Assembly: GCA_022793065.1 (NCBI GenBank)
Contig: JAAWCE010000033.1
Coordinates: 33,566-97,565 of the forward strand
DNA length: 64,000 nt
Direction of reading: 5' to 3'
Source of the DNA: Lachnospiraceae bacterium
GTDB lineage: Bacteria; Bacillota; Clostridia; Lachnospirales; Lachnospiraceae
Positions 47,908 to 57,674 of the stretch are shown piece after piece. The position numbers were made by a program, and so were the translations under genes. Position 1 is the stretch's first letter; every line of letters starts with the position of its first letter. The notes below the pieces were generated by a model. That model had not been told where the DNA came from, ran no database searches, and worked only from the letters and a program-made list of their open reading frames with translations.

Positions 47908-49170
47908 ATGGCATTGAAAAAAGAGCCTGTGAAAGGTATGAAAGATATTTTGCCCCAGGAGATGCAAATCCGAGATTATGTCGTGGGAGTAATCAAGGAG
48001 ACATATGGAGAATTTGGTTTTCATTCTATCGAAACCCCCTGTGTGGAGAGTATTGCAAATCTGACCAGTAAACAGGGCGGAGACAATGAGAAGCTGATTT
48101 ATAAGATTTTAAAACGCGGCGGAAAACTGAACCTGGCTGACGCCTCCAGAGAAGAGGATGTGGTGGACAGTGGCTTACGCTATGATTTGACGGTGCCTTT
48201 GGTGCGGTATTATTCTAAAAATGCGGCTCAACTGCCTTCTCCCTTTAAGGCATTGCAGATGGGAAATGTGTGGAGGGCGGATCAGCCCCAGTTGGGACGT
48301 TATCGTCAGTTTATGCAGTGTGATATTGATATTTTGGGAGAGGCTTCCAACCTGGCAGAAATTGAGCTGATTCTGGCTACGTCAACAACTTTGGGAAGGC
48401 TGGGTTTCAAAGGGTTTGAAGTCCGTATCAATGACAGAAGGCTTTTAAAAGCCATGGCTGCTTACAGCGGTTTCCCGGAGGGAGAGTATGACAATGTATT
48501 TATTACTTTGGATAAAATGGATAAGATTGGTCTTGAAGGCGTAAAAGAGGAACTGCTGAAAAACGGATATGAGGAGACCTGTGTTGAAAAATATCTGGAA
48601 TTATACCGCGGCCTGGAACAGGCGGAGAACGGCGTGGCATATCTGGCGGAGGTTTTGGAAGGCGTTTTGGAACCTTCCGTTGGGGACAGTCTTCAGGAGA
48701 TTATCGAAAGTGTCGGCGCCGTAAAGGATTGTGACTTTAAGATGGTGTTTGACGCCACGTTAGTGCGTGGAATGTCTTATTATACAGGAACTATTTTTGA
48801 AGTTGCCATTCCTCAGTTTGGAGGCAGCTGCGCGGGGGGCGGCAGATATGATAAGATGGTGGGAAAGTTTACCGGAAATGATGTGCCGGCGTGTGGATTT
48901 TCCATTGGGTTTGAGCGCATTGTGATGCTGCTTATGGAAAACGGCTTTCAGGTGCCGGATAAACCCAAGAAGACAGCTTACTTGATTGAAAAAGGCGTGG
49001 AGGGAAAGATGCTGTGCGATATCATTGCAAAGGCACAGGCAGCTCGTAAAGAGGGCAGTCAAGTGCTGATGGTACGCATGAATAAAAATAAGAAATTCCA
49101 GAAGAAACAACTGATGGAAGAAGGATATGAAGAGTTTGTAGATTTCTATAAGGAAGCGCTGAAGAATTAG
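47908..49170 (+). CDS. hisS: Histidyl-tRNA synthetase
   Basis: The 420-residue class II enzyme charges tRNA-His. Motif 1 region (GMKDILPQE), motif 2 (FKALQMGNVWRADQPQLGRYRQFMQCDIDI spans it), His-specific LVRGMSYYTGTIFE and motif 3 (ACGFSIGFERIV) are all present, with a C-terminal anticodon-binding domain. ATG 47908 (start MALKKEPVKGMKD) with GGTGAT as weak SD is preferred over GTG 47896. aspS follows after a 446-base gap filled with tandem repeats. Confidence 0.96.
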   Translation: MALKKEPVKGMKDILPQEMQIRDYVVGVIKETYGEFGFHSIETPCVESIANLTSKQGGDNEKLIYKILKRGGKLNLADASREEDVVDSGLRYDLTVPLVRYYSKNAAQLPSPFKALQMGNVWRADQPQLGRYRQFMQCDIDILGEASNLAEIELILATSTTLGRLGFKGFEVRINDRRLLKAMAAYSGFPEGEYDNVFITLDKMDKIGLEGVKEELLKNGYEETCVEKYLELYRGLEQAENGVAYLAEVLEGVLEPSVGDSLQEIIESVGAVKDCDFKMVFDATLVRGMSYYTGTIFEVAIPQFGGSCAGGGRYDKMVGKFTGNDVPACGFSIGFERIVMLLMENGFQVPDKPKKTAYLIEKGVEGKMLCDIIAKAQAARKEGSQVLMVRMNKNKKFQKKQLMEEGYEEFVDFYKEALKN

Positions 49171-49187
49171 AAGGGCATCGAAGAGAA

Positions 49188-49595
49188 GAGCCAGAACTGG
49201 AATAAAAATAAAAAACAGTCTCGGAACGAAAGGCCCCGGAAGGAAATTTTAGCTGAGTACTTTGCAGATGAAATTTTCTTTCCTAAAGTGGGGCCTGTAG
49301 AGAAGAGACGGGACTGGAATAAAGAGCCAGGACTGGAATAAAAATAAAAAACAGTCTCGGAACGAAAGGCCCCGGAAGGAAATTTTAGCTGAGTACTTTG
49401 CAGATGAAATTTTCTTCCCTAAAGTGGGGTCTGTAGAGAAGAGACGGAACTGGAATAAAGAGCCGGGACTGGAATAAAAATAAAAAACAGTCTCGGAACG
49501 AAAGGCCCCGGAAGGAAATTTTAGCTGCGTACTTTGCAGATGAAATTTTCTTCCCTAAAGTGGGGCCTGTAGAGAAGAGACGGAACTGGAATAAA
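49188..49595 (+). repeat. Three 136-bp tandem repeats between hisS and aspS
   Basis: Units begin at 49188, 49324 and 49460, period exactly 136, and are almost identical. Each has a GGACTG-like/CAGTCTC small stem, cggaacgaa, a ~64-base hairpin (49231-49296 in unit 1, basal stem AGGCCCC/GGGGCCT) and a gtagagaagagacgg tail. After the third unit a fourth begins but switches to GAACTGGAATAGGAGG, giving the aspS SD. No coding sequence or T-box signature is present. Confidence 0.85.
49231..49296 (+). ncRNA. Candidate structured RNA, unit 1 of the aspS leader
   Basis: Hairpin with GGCCCC/GGGGCC base, AAATTT/AAATTT arms and loop containing GAGTACTTTGCAGATG. The same loop and arms are seen at 26878-26943 with another basal stem. 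Equivalent positions in the other units are 49367-49432 and 49503-49568. Confidence 0.55.
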
Positions 49596-49616
49596 GAACT
49601 GGAATAGGAGGAAACA

Positions 49617-51413
49617 ATGGCAGAGTCAATGAAAGGTTTGAAGAGGACCCATCGCTGCGGTGAACTTTCTGCGGCAAATGTAGGGCAGACGGTCACTGTA
49701 ATGGGATGGGTGCAGAAACAGAGGAATAAGGGAGGTTTGATTTTCGTAGACTTGCGTGACCGCACAGGTATTTTGCAGGTTATATTTGAAGAGAAGGATT
49801 GCGGAGAAGAGAATTTTACTAAGGCGGAGAAGCTGCGCAGCGAATTCGTAGCGGCGGTTGTGGGTCGTGTGGAGCGGCGTGGGGGGGCCGAAAATAAGAA
49901 TGTGGTTAATGAGAACCTTGCCACAGGTGAAATTGAAGTTCGTGCCGTACAGCTTCGCGTGCTGTCTGAAGCGGAGACGCCGCCTTTTCCCATTGAAGCA
50001 GGATCCAAAACCAAAGAGGAACTTCGCTTGAAGTATCGTTATTTGGATTTGCGCAGACCGGATTTACAGAGGAACTTAATGCTGCGGAGCAAGATTGCAG
50101 CAGCCATTCGTACCTTTTTAACAGGGGAGGGATTTCTGGAGATTGAGACGCCGATTTTAAATAAATCTACGCCAGAGGGAGCAAGGGACTATCTGGTACC
50201 CAGCCGGGTACATCCGGGTACTTTTTATGCGCTGCCCCAATCTCCCCAGATATTCAAGCAGCTATTGATGTGTTCCGGGTATGATCGTTACTTTCAGATT
50301 GCGAAATGTTTCCGTGACGAAGACTTGCGTGCGGACAGGCAGCCGGAGTTTACACAGGTGGACTTAGAAATGTCTTTCGTAGATGTGGATGATGTGATTG
50401 ACGCAACTGAGAGAATGGTGGCGGATGTCTGCAAGGAGGCAATCGGCCTGGAGGTAGCGTTGCCTATTGCGCGTATGACCTGGGATGAGGCCATGAACCG
50501 TTTCGGTTCCGATAAGCCGGATACCCGATTCGGCATGGAACTTACGGATGTATCAGAAGTTGTGAAAAAATGTGGATTCGGTGTGTTTACCGGCGCTTTA
50601 GAGGCCGGGGGCAGCGTCAGGGGAATCAATGTAAAAGGGCAGGCGGAAATGCCCAGGAAGAAAATTGACGCCCTGGTAGAGTTTGCAAAAGGCTATGGGG
50701 CGAAAGGGCTGGCATATCTGTGCATATTACCGGACGGAAGTTATAAATCTTCTTTCACAAAATTTATGACGGAAGAGGAATTAAAGGTTCTGGTGGAAAC
50801 CATGGGCGGAGCGCCGGGAGACTTGTTGCTGTTTGCAGCGGACCGACTGAAAATTGTATGGGCGGTTCTGGGAGCGCTTCGAGTGGAACTGGCAAAGCAA
50901 TTGGAGCTGATTGACAATAATCAATTTAATTTCCTGTGGGTGACAGAGTTTCCTCAGTTTGAGTGGAGCGATGAAGAAGAAAGATATATGGCTATGCACC
51001 ATCCTTTTACAATGCCCATGGAAGAGGATTTGGAATTGTTGGAAACAGCGCCGGGCAAGGTACGCGCCAAAGCATATGATATTGTGCTCAACGGGGTGGA
51101 ACTGGGAGGCGGCAGCGTGAGAATCTTCCAGAGTGACGTGCAGGAAAGAATGTTTGAAGCGCTTGGCTTTACGAAAGAAGGAGCCTACGAGCAGTTTGGA
51201 TTCCTGTTGGATGCGTTTAAATATGGTGTGCCCCCTCATGCCGGGCTGGCAATCGGTCTTGACCGCTTTGTTATGTTATTAGTGAAAGCGGAAAATATTC
51301 GTGAAGTGATTGCGTTCCCTAAGGTGAAGGATGCTTCCTGTCTTATGTCGGAGGCACCGAATGTTGTGGATGAGAAGCAGTTGGAAGAACTGCATCTGCG
51401 CATTACGGAATAA
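49617..51413 (+). CDS. aspS: Aspartyl-tRNA synthetase
   Basis: The 598-residue class IIb enzyme charges tRNA-Asp. It has the N-terminal OB anticodon-binding fold (VTVMGWVQKQRNKGGLIFVDLRDRTG region), motif 1 (FLEIETPILNKSTPEGARDYLVP), motif 2 (FRDEDLRADRQPEFTQVDLEMSF), the bacterial GAD insertion and motif 3 (GLAIGLDRFVMLL). Length is normal for the bacterial type. ATG follows AGGAGGAAACA at the end of the tandem repeats. The PPTase gene overlaps closely downstream. Confidence 0.97.
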   Translation: MAESMKGLKRTHRCGELSAANVGQTVTVMGWVQKQRNKGGLIFVDLRDRTGILQVIFEEKDCGEENFTKAEKLRSEFVAAVVGRVERRGGAENKNVVNENLATGEIEVRAVQLRVLSEAETPPFPIEAGSKTKEELRLKYRYLDLRRPDLQRNLMLRSKIAAAIRTFLTGEGFLEIETPILNKSTPEGARDYLVPSRVHPGTFYALPQSPQIFKQLLMCSGYDRYFQIAKCFRDEDLRADRQPEFTQVDLEMSFVDVDDVIDATERMVADVCKEAIGLEVALPIARMTWDEAMNRFGSDKPDTRFGMELTDVSEVVKKCGFGVFTGALEAGGSVRGINVKGQAEMPRKKIDALVEFAKGYGAKGLAYLCILPDGSYKSSFTKFMTEEELKVLVETMGGAPGDLLLFAADRLKIVWAVLGALRVELAKQLELIDNNQFNFLWVTEFPQFEWSDEEERYMAMHHPFTMPMEEDLELLETAPGKVRAKAYDIVLNGVELGGGSVRIFQSDVQERMFEALGFTKEGAYEQFGFLLDAFKYGVPPHAGLAIGLDRFVMLLVKAENIREVIAFPKVKDASCLMSEAPNVVDEKQLEELHLRITE

Positions 51414-51414
51414 A

Positions 51415-52200
51415 ATGATGCAGCATAGAAAATATCTTCTTTCTATCAGGGAATTCCTGGAGGGAGAGAAGCGTGTCAGTCTGTTAAAGGAAGCTTTGGG
51501 AAAAGTGGATGAGGAGCGGCGCCGTAAGGCGGAGCGCATGAGGACGGAGCAAGGTAAGGCGGCTTGTCTGGGGGCGGGACTTTTATTACAGTTGGCCGTA
51601 CAGGAGGCAGTGGGAAGTTCTGACAGTGCGGAGATTTTAAGACGAGATTCTAAAGCGGGCGGCGTGAAGCCGATTGTGAATAGGGGGTACGGAATGGTTC
51701 CATATTCCGTATCCCATCTTATGGAGCTTCTTTCCGTTTCCGTTTCTCTTTCATATCATTATGGAAAAAATGGCAAACCGTATTTTGACCATTTGCCTTT
51801 TTACTTTAATTTATCCCATTCCGGCGAGTATGTATTCTGTGTGTTAGCCTCCCATGAGGTGGGCGCGGACATTCAACAATATGGAACAGGAAGCTGTGAG
51901 CGGCTGGCAGAGCGGTTTTTTGCACCGGAGGAAGCTGCCGCGCTAAAGGATTGTAAAGAAGGGAAAGCAACTCTTTTTTACAGGCTGTGGACAAGAAAAG
52001 AAGCCTATGGGAAACTGACCGGGGAAGGACTTTTGGGCAGCATGAGCACCTGTTTTCTCCCTGGAAGGGAACAGACGCCCGGAGAGAGAGAACTTGTGTG
52101 GGAAGAGTACGATGGGCTTGCGGAATATCATATGGCAGTGTGCGGATATGCCGGTGAGGCGGGAATGGAATCTGCCGATAAAGAGTGCGGAGGCTTTTAA
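51415..52200 (+). CDS. 4'-phosphopantetheinyl transferase (Sfp type)
   Basis: The 261-residue protein transfers phosphopantetheine from CoA to carrier proteins. The two family motifs are present: metal-binding VGADIQQYG and catalytic LWTRKEAYGKLTGEGL (WxxKEAxxK). PNINFNLSHS-like segment (YFNLSHSGEYV) also fits. It starts one base after the aspS stop, without a good SD, so it is probably translated by coupling to aspS. No PKS or NRPS genes are in the window. The target could be an acyl carrier protein. Confidence 0.92.
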   Translation: MMQHRKYLLSIREFLEGEKRVSLLKEALGKVDEERRRKAERMRTEQGKAACLGAGLLLQLAVQEAVGSSDSAEILRRDSKAGGVKPIVNRGYGMVPYSVSHLMELLSVSVSLSYHYGKNGKPYFDHLPFYFNLSHSGEYVFCVLASHEVGADIQQYGTGSCERLAERFFAPEEAAALKDCKEGKATLFYRLWTRKEAYGKLTGEGLLGSMSTCFLPGREQTPGERELVWEEYDGLAEYHMAVCGYAGEAGMESADKECGGF

Positions 52201-52233
52201 ATTTATTTGATATATGTGAGGAGGGGTGTGGAT

Positions 52234-54027
52234 ATGAGAAAACTTTTGAAATTTCTAAAGGATTATAAGAAAGAGTCCATACTGGCGCCGCTTTTTAAGT
52301 TATTGGAGGCTTTTTTTGAATTGCTGGTGCCCCTTGTGATGGCGAATATTATCGACAAGGGAATTGCAGATCAAGATATGGGCTATATTGGGAAAATGGG
52401 CTTTTACCTGTTGACTTTGGCAGTGGTGGGACTGGTATCTTCTATTACGGCGCAGTTTTTTGCGGCAAAGGCGGCGGTAGGGTTTTCTACGAAGCTTCGG
52501 CAGGCCCTTTTTGACCATATACAGGGATTGGATTTTACCAATATCGACAAGGCGGGTACTTCTACAATGATTACCCGTATGACAAGCGACATCAATCAGG
52601 TACAATCAGGTGTAAATATGGTTTTACGCCTATTCCTTCGATCTCCCATTATTGTGTTTGGCGCTATGATTATGGCGTTTACCATTGATGTAAAGAGTGC
52701 ATTGGTATTTGTGGTGGCAATTCCGCTGTTGGCCATTGTGGTGTTTGGCATAATGATGTGGACCATGCCATTATATAAGAAAGTACAGTCCGGTTTGGAT
52801 AAGGTGTTGGGAGTTACAAGGGAAAATCTTACCGGCGTCCGTGTCATTCGGGCATTTCATCAGGAAAAGGAAGAAGAAACAAGATTTATGGGATATACGA
52901 AGGCGCTGGCAGACAGTCAGATCTTCGTGGGCAAAATCAGTGCGGTAATGAATCCGGTGACATTCTGTGTGGTAAACGGTGCGACAATTGCCCTGATTTA
53001 TATTGGTGCAATTCAGGTAAATATAGGTAATTTAAGTCAGGGTGAAGTGGTTGCCATTATCAACTATATGTCACAAATACTGGTGGAACTGGTGAAACTT
53101 GCCAATTTGATTATCACCATTACGAAGGCGCTTGCATGTGCGGATCGGGTGGCCGGCGTATTTGAGATTCAAAATCAAGATCCGGCTAAATTGGCGGAAC
53201 TGTATGAAGGCAAAAAGGATAAAAGTTCTTCCGTACCGTTTCTGCAGTTTGACCATGTGTCTCTGACCTATGCGGGGGCGGGGGCGGAAACGCTTCATGA
53301 AATTGATTTTTCGGTGGAAAAAGGGGAGACCATTGGTATCATCGGCGGTACAGGTTCGGGAAAATCTTCTCTGGTAAATATGATTCCCGGATTTTATCCT
53401 GCTACGGGAGGCGCTGTTCTTTTAAACGGCAGAGATATCCGGCGGATGTCGGAGGAAGAATTAAGAGGATATGTGGGTATGGTTCCGCAGAAAGCTGTTT
53501 TGTTTAAGGGAACCATACGCAGCAATCTCCAGTGGGGGAAGCCGGACGCTACGGAAGAGGATATGTGGAGCGCAATCGACACCGCACAGGCAAGGGAAGT
53601 GGTGGAAGGCAAAGCGGGCGGACTGGACGCGGAAGTGGCGCAGAATGGCAAGAATCTGTCCGGCGGACAAAGACAAAGATTGACCATTGCCAGGGCGTTA
53701 GTGCGAAAACCGGAAATTTTAATATTGGATGACAGTGCTTCGGCTTTGGACTATGCCACGGACGCAAAGCTTAGAGAAGCGCTGCGTGCGCTGGACGGCG
53801 CTGCCACTACATTCATTGTCTCTCAGCGGGCGTCTTCCATTCGACATGCGGATAAAATTATTGTTCTGGATGACGGTGAAATGGCCGGGATTGGAACCCA
53901 TGACGAACTTCTTGCAAATTGTGGGGTATATCAGGAGATTTATTATTCCCAGTATCCGGAAGAAAGATTGAAGGCGGCCAGGAAGGCCGATAGTTCCGGA
54001 AATCGGTTACAGGAAGGGGGCAGATAA
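52234..54027 (+). CDS. ABC exporter subunit A (type IV, degenerate Walker B)
   Basis: 597 residues. Six membrane helices (residues ~15-310) precede an ATPase domain with Walker A GGTGSGKSS, signature LSGGQRQR and Walker B ILILDDSASALD. The catalytic Glu is replaced by Asp (DDS rather than DEA). This is the pattern of the non-consensus half of heterodimeric exporters such as the TM287/TM288 type. ATG 52234 follows GAGGAGG. The partner begins one base after the stop. Substrate unknown; multidrug or lipid export is typical. Confidence 0.93.
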   Translation: MRKLLKFLKDYKKESILAPLFKLLEAFFELLVPLVMANIIDKGIADQDMGYIGKMGFYLLTLAVVGLVSSITAQFFAAKAAVGFSTKLRQALFDHIQGLDFTNIDKAGTSTMITRMTSDINQVQSGVNMVLRLFLRSPIIVFGAMIMAFTIDVKSALVFVVAIPLLAIVVFGIMMWTMPLYKKVQSGLDKVLGVTRENLTGVRVIRAFHQEKEEETRFMGYTKALADSQIFVGKISAVMNPVTFCVVNGATIALIYIGAIQVNIGNLSQGEVVAIINYMSQILVELVKLANLIITITKALACADRVAGVFEIQNQDPAKLAELYEGKKDKSSSVPFLQFDHVSLTYAGAGAETLHEIDFSVEKGETIGIIGGTGSGKSSLVNMIPGFYPATGGAVLLNGRDIRRMSEEELRGYVGMVPQKAVLFKGTIRSNLQWGKPDATEEDMWSAIDTAQAREVVEGKAGGLDAEVAQNGKNLSGGQRQRLTIARALVRKPEILILDDSASALDYATDAKLREALRALDGAATTFIVSQRASSIRHADKIIVLDDGEMAGIGTHDELLANCGVYQEIYYSQYPEERLKAARKADSSGNRLQEGGR

Positions 54028-54028
54028 T

Positions 54029-55804
54029 ATGGCATCAGGTATCAAAGTTGCGGAAAAGTCCAAAAGCAGCAGTCAAATTGCCGCGTTAAAGCAGGTGATG
54101 GGGTATATACGCCGATATTGGCCCATGGTAGGATTATCTTTGGTTCTTGCTGCGGTGACGGTTGTATTGACGCTTTATATTCCTATTTTGACAGGGGATG
54201 CAGTGGACCTTTTGCTCGGAAAAGGTGCAGTGGATTTTACGGGAATTACATCCGTGATGATAAAGATTGGGATTGCCATGGTGATTACCGCGGCGGCCCA
54301 ATGGGTTATGAATACATGTAATAATCATATTACTTATCATGTGGTGAAAGATATCAGGGAAGATGCCTTTCGCAGGCTGGAGCAGCTGCCTTTAAAATAT
54401 TTGGACGCACATGCCTATGGTGATATTGTGAGTCGGGTAATTGCGGATGTGGACACGTTTGCAGATGGCTTACTTATGGGATTTACCCAGCTTTTCACCG
54501 GAGTATTGACTATTTTAGGTACGCTTTTGTTTATGCTGGCAACCAACATTCCCATTGCCCTTGTGGTAATCTGTATTACGCCGGTTTCTTTTCTGGTGGC
54601 CAGGTTTATTGCTACCAGAACGTTTTCCATGTTTAAACTCCAGTCCGAAACCAGGGGGGAACAGACTTCGCTGATTGAGGAAATGATTGGAAACCAGAAG
54701 ATTGTAAAAACTTTTTCCAGGGAGAAGGCCGTGCGGGAACAGTTTGCGGAAATTAACGGCAGATTGGAAAAGTGTTCTCTGAAAGCCATTTTCTTTTCTT
54801 CCATTACCAATCCGGCAACTCGTTTTGTAAACAGTCTTGTATATGCGGGAGTGGGGATTTTCGGTGCATTTGTGGCAATTCGGGGGGGAATTAGCGTAGG
54901 GCGGCTTTCCTGCTTTTTAAGCTATGCTAACCAGTATACGAAGCCTTTTAATGAAATTTCCGGTGTTGTGACGGAATTGCAGAATGCGTTGGCCTGTGCC
55001 GGGAGGATTTTTGAACTGATTGATGAAAAACCACAGGTACCGGACAAGGACAATGCAAAGGTTTTGACGAATGCTGAAGGGAATGTTACATTGGAAAAGG
55101 TATGCTTCAGTTATGTTCCTGACAAAAAGCTGATCCAGGACTTTAATTTGAAGGTAAAACCGGGGCAGCGAGTGGCGATTGTAGGCCCCACCGGATGCGG
55201 TAAGACCACATTGATTAATCTGCTCATGCGCTTTTATGACGTGGACGCGGGGAAGATTGCGGTGGATGGAACGGATATCAGGGATATTACCAGGGGAAGT
55301 CTGCGGACCAGTTACGGCATGGTGCTTCAGGAGACATGGCTCAGAGCCGGAACCATCCGGGACAATATCCGTATGGGCAAGCCGCAGGCTACGGAGGAAG
55401 AGGTGCTGCAGGCGGCGAAAGCAGCGCATGCACACAGTTTTATCAAGCGTCTGCCCAAAGGGTATGATACGGTGATTACTGAGGATGGAGGAAGTCTCTC
55501 CCAGGGACAAAAGCAGCTTTTGTGCATTGCAAGAGTTATGCTGTGTCTGCCGCCCATGCTGATTTTGGATGAAGCCACTTCCTCTATTGATACCCGTACT
55601 GAGCTGCGGATTCAGAATGCGTTTGCAAAGATGATGGAGGGAAGGACCAGTTTCATAGTGGCCCACAGACTTTCCACCATTCAGGAGGCGGATATTATTC
55701 TTGTCATGAAGGACGGCAATATCATTGAACAGGGCAGTCACGAGACACTGCTTGCCCAAAATGGCTTTTATGCAACCCTGTATCATTCCCAATTCGCGGG
55801 TTAG
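54029..55804 (+). CDS. ABC exporter subunit B (type IV, consensus ATPase site)
   Basis: 591 residues with six helices and an ATPase domain: Walker A GPTGCGKTT, signature LSQGQKQ, Walker B MLILDEATSSID with the catalytic Glu and switch His in FIVAHRLSTI. It forms a heterodimer with the preceding subunit, the pair having one normal and one degenerate ATP site. No SD of note; the start is 1 base after the upstream stop, implying coupled translation. Confidence 0.94.
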   Translation: MASGIKVAEKSKSSSQIAALKQVMGYIRRYWPMVGLSLVLAAVTVVLTLYIPILTGDAVDLLLGKGAVDFTGITSVMIKIGIAMVITAAAQWVMNTCNNHITYHVVKDIREDAFRRLEQLPLKYLDAHAYGDIVSRVIADVDTFADGLLMGFTQLFTGVLTILGTLLFMLATNIPIALVVICITPVSFLVARFIATRTFSMFKLQSETRGEQTSLIEEMIGNQKIVKTFSREKAVREQFAEINGRLEKCSLKAIFFSSITNPATRFVNSLVYAGVGIFGAFVAIRGGISVGRLSCFLSYANQYTKPFNEISGVVTELQNALACAGRIFELIDEKPQVPDKDNAKVLTNAEGNVTLEKVCFSYVPDKKLIQDFNLKVKPGQRVAIVGPTGCGKTTLINLLMRFYDVDAGKIAVDGTDIRDITRGSLRTSYGMVLQETWLRAGTIRDNIRMGKPQATEEEVLQAAKAAHAHSFIKRLPKGYDTVITEDGGSLSQGQKQLLCIARVMLCLPPMLILDEATSSIDTRTELRIQNAFAKMMEGRTSFIVAHRLSTIQEADIILVMKDGNIIEQGSHETLLAQNGFYATLYHSQFAG

Positions 55805-56054
55805 GACAGATATGTGAAATTCATAGAAAGACCGAAAATGGAATAGTCAGATTTTACTAAAGTTTTCCATATAAAAATCCGATATAATCATTATAAGTAC
55901 TTATGTGTGGTAAGAAGGACAGAAAATTTTGCCAGAAACGGAAATGTATTTCACGATATAATGAGAGTCTCCTTTATATGGCAGACAGGATTGCATATGG
56001 AGAAGTGCGTTTCACAACATGGAAAAGGGGCCCGCTGGGTAGATGGGAGTTAAT

Positions 56055-57014
56055 ATGAAGATTGAAAGCAATATAACAGTGATGTCCAAAGGGGCACAGG
56101 AAAGAGAACAAATAGAGAAGACCAAAAGCAATAAGTCCGGTAAGACCATATTTGCAGGGGAGTTTGAGGGTGACTTCCTTCTGCAGGACCGTATTCAACA
56201 GAAGAAAGAGCAGGCAAGAAAGCAGGCAATGAAGATTGTGAGCGATGCCTGGAACGGCGACAGAAAGATATATGAGGAAATTGACAAGAGCAATACACAT
56301 GCGGCAGACCTTCGGCGGGAAAACGGAGAAATGCGCAGCGAGCAGAACCGGCTGAAGGAAAGTATGGAGGAACTTCGGAAAGCCTATGGCGTAGATCCGG
56401 GCAGTGAAGAAGAAAAAGATTTGGAGCTGATGAAAAAGGCCCAGGCAGCTATGAATGGGTTTGCAGGGGAAGCGCTTACGGAGGAAGAGTGGGCCAAATG
56501 GAACGAGGTATCCAAGAAGGAGCGCACCGAGTATCAGAGCCGCGTACTGGAGTTAAACAAGCTTTATTTAACTTATGAAAAACCTTTGGCTGATAATACG
56601 AGGGAGATTATAGGGGAAAATGCGTCGGTGCGCGGTGTCCGCGAGGAACGGCGCAAGGTGCATACCATGACGGACGCACAGGAAGATGCAGAGGATGTTA
56701 TGGAAGCCGTCGGCGACGAGATTATTGGTATGGTAATTGACGACGCCAAGGAGAAGCTGGAAGAAGAGAAAGAAGAACGAGAAGAGCAGGCGGAAGAGAT
56801 TAAGGAAGAAAAAGAGAAACAGGAAGAACTGGTAGAAGAACGCAAAGAGCGCGAGGATGAAGTGGAGGAATTGATAGAAGATTTGCCGTTGGATCAGATG
56901 TCTGATATGGATAAGGCCATGTCTGAAATGAAGCAGAAAATCAACAATATCCTAAATGAAATGACTCTGGTTACGGAGGATATCAAAGGTGCCCAGGTGG
57001 ATACCAGCATATAA
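56055..57014 (+). CDS. Coiled-coil hypothetical protein
   Basis: 319 residues, highly charged, almost all helical. A central coiled coil precedes an uninterrupted Glu/Lys/Arg helix near residues 240-285 (EKLEEEKEEREEQAEEIKEE). Neither signal peptide nor membrane helix. ATG 56055 follows GGGAG; the in-frame ATG at 56043 is also possible. The 250 bases upstream include a TATAAT-like hexamer (55883-55888) without a good -35. No function assigned; related proteins seem restricted to Lachnospiraceae-type genomes (impression, not checked). Confidence 0.8.
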   Translation: MKIESNITVMSKGAQEREQIEKTKSNKSGKTIFAGEFEGDFLLQDRIQQKKEQARKQAMKIVSDAWNGDRKIYEEIDKSNTHAADLRRENGEMRSEQNRLKESMEELRKAYGVDPGSEEEKDLELMKKAQAAMNGFAGEALTEEEWAKWNEVSKKERTEYQSRVLELNKLYLTYEKPLADNTREIIGENASVRGVREERRKVHTMTDAQEDAEDVMEAVGDEIIGMVIDDAKEKLEEEKEEREEQAEEIKEEKEKQEELVEERKEREDEVEELIEDLPLDQMSDMDKAMSEMKQKINNILNEMTLVTEDIKGAQVDTSI

Positions 57015-57080
57015 TAGGTTAGTATATAGGATAGGGAGATAAATAGGAGTAAACTTTCTGTAAGCCAACAGGCGAAAGGC

Positions 57081-57602
57081 ATGGAAATGAAGATTGATAC
57101 AATAGAAACCAAGAGGTTGTTTCTCAGAGGGTTTGAGAAGAACGACGCACTTTTTGCCATAAGTATTTGGAATGACAGAGAAATGGGAAAATATCTTCCG
57201 GATCCGTCTCTTGACGAAATAGATGAGGCATATCTAAAATCCGTCGAAAGTTTGGGGGAGGATGAAGAGTGTTGTTACCTGATATCCCAATTGCAGGATT
57301 CGGGGGAAAGAGTAGGCACTTGTAGTTTTATCTCCAGTGAGGAAGGAAAAAGTTACGATATAGCATATTGTGTTCATAAAAATTTTTGGCGCAGGGGTTA
57401 TGGGTCGGAAATGGTTCAGGGCATGATTGACTATGTCAGAGCGCAGGGCGGTGAGAAAATTACTGTCAGAGTCAATAAAGAGAATGTGGCATCCAATCGA
57501 ATTGTGTCCAAATTTGGATTTCATCCCGTAGGGGAGAAAACATATCAAAAAGCACAGACCGAATTGGTATTTACGGATTATTTATATGAGTTGGTTCTGT
57601 GA
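57081..57602 (+). CDS. GNAT-family N-acetyltransferase
   Basis: 173 residues of the RimJ/RimL-like branch. The start IETKRLFLRGFEKND and the acetyl-CoA-binding motif RRGYGSEMVQGMIDYV are typical, followed by VNKENVASNRIVSKFGF. It would acetylate an amine on a small molecule or protein. The stop codon lies ~75 bases before a terminator-like hairpin that overlaps the next gene's SD. Confidence 0.9.
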   Translation: MEMKIDTIETKRLFLRGFEKNDALFAISIWNDREMGKYLPDPSLDEIDEAYLKSVESLGEDEECCYLISQLQDSGERVGTCSFISSEEGKSYDIAYCVHKNFWRRGYGSEMVQGMIDYVRAQGGEKITVRVNKENVASNRIVSKFGFHPVGEKTYQKAQTELVFTDYLYELVL

Positions 57603-57674
57603 TGTAAAGAGGTTAAAGTTTGCCCAGGCAATGGGAACTTTCAGAACCATAAAAAGTTACTATGGAACAAAATA

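Noticed and set aside
47083..48024. 313-codon minus-strand frame
   Set aside because: Opposite the kinase 3' end and the hisS start; no SD and no recognisable domain.
49188..49595. CRISPR array
   Set aside because: Units are 136 bp and contiguous with no unique spacers, and no cas gene is nearby.
49171..49616. T-box leader before aspS
   Set aside because: The conserved T-box sequence (AGGGTGGNACCGCG) and specifier-type stem I are absent; the region is tandem repeats.
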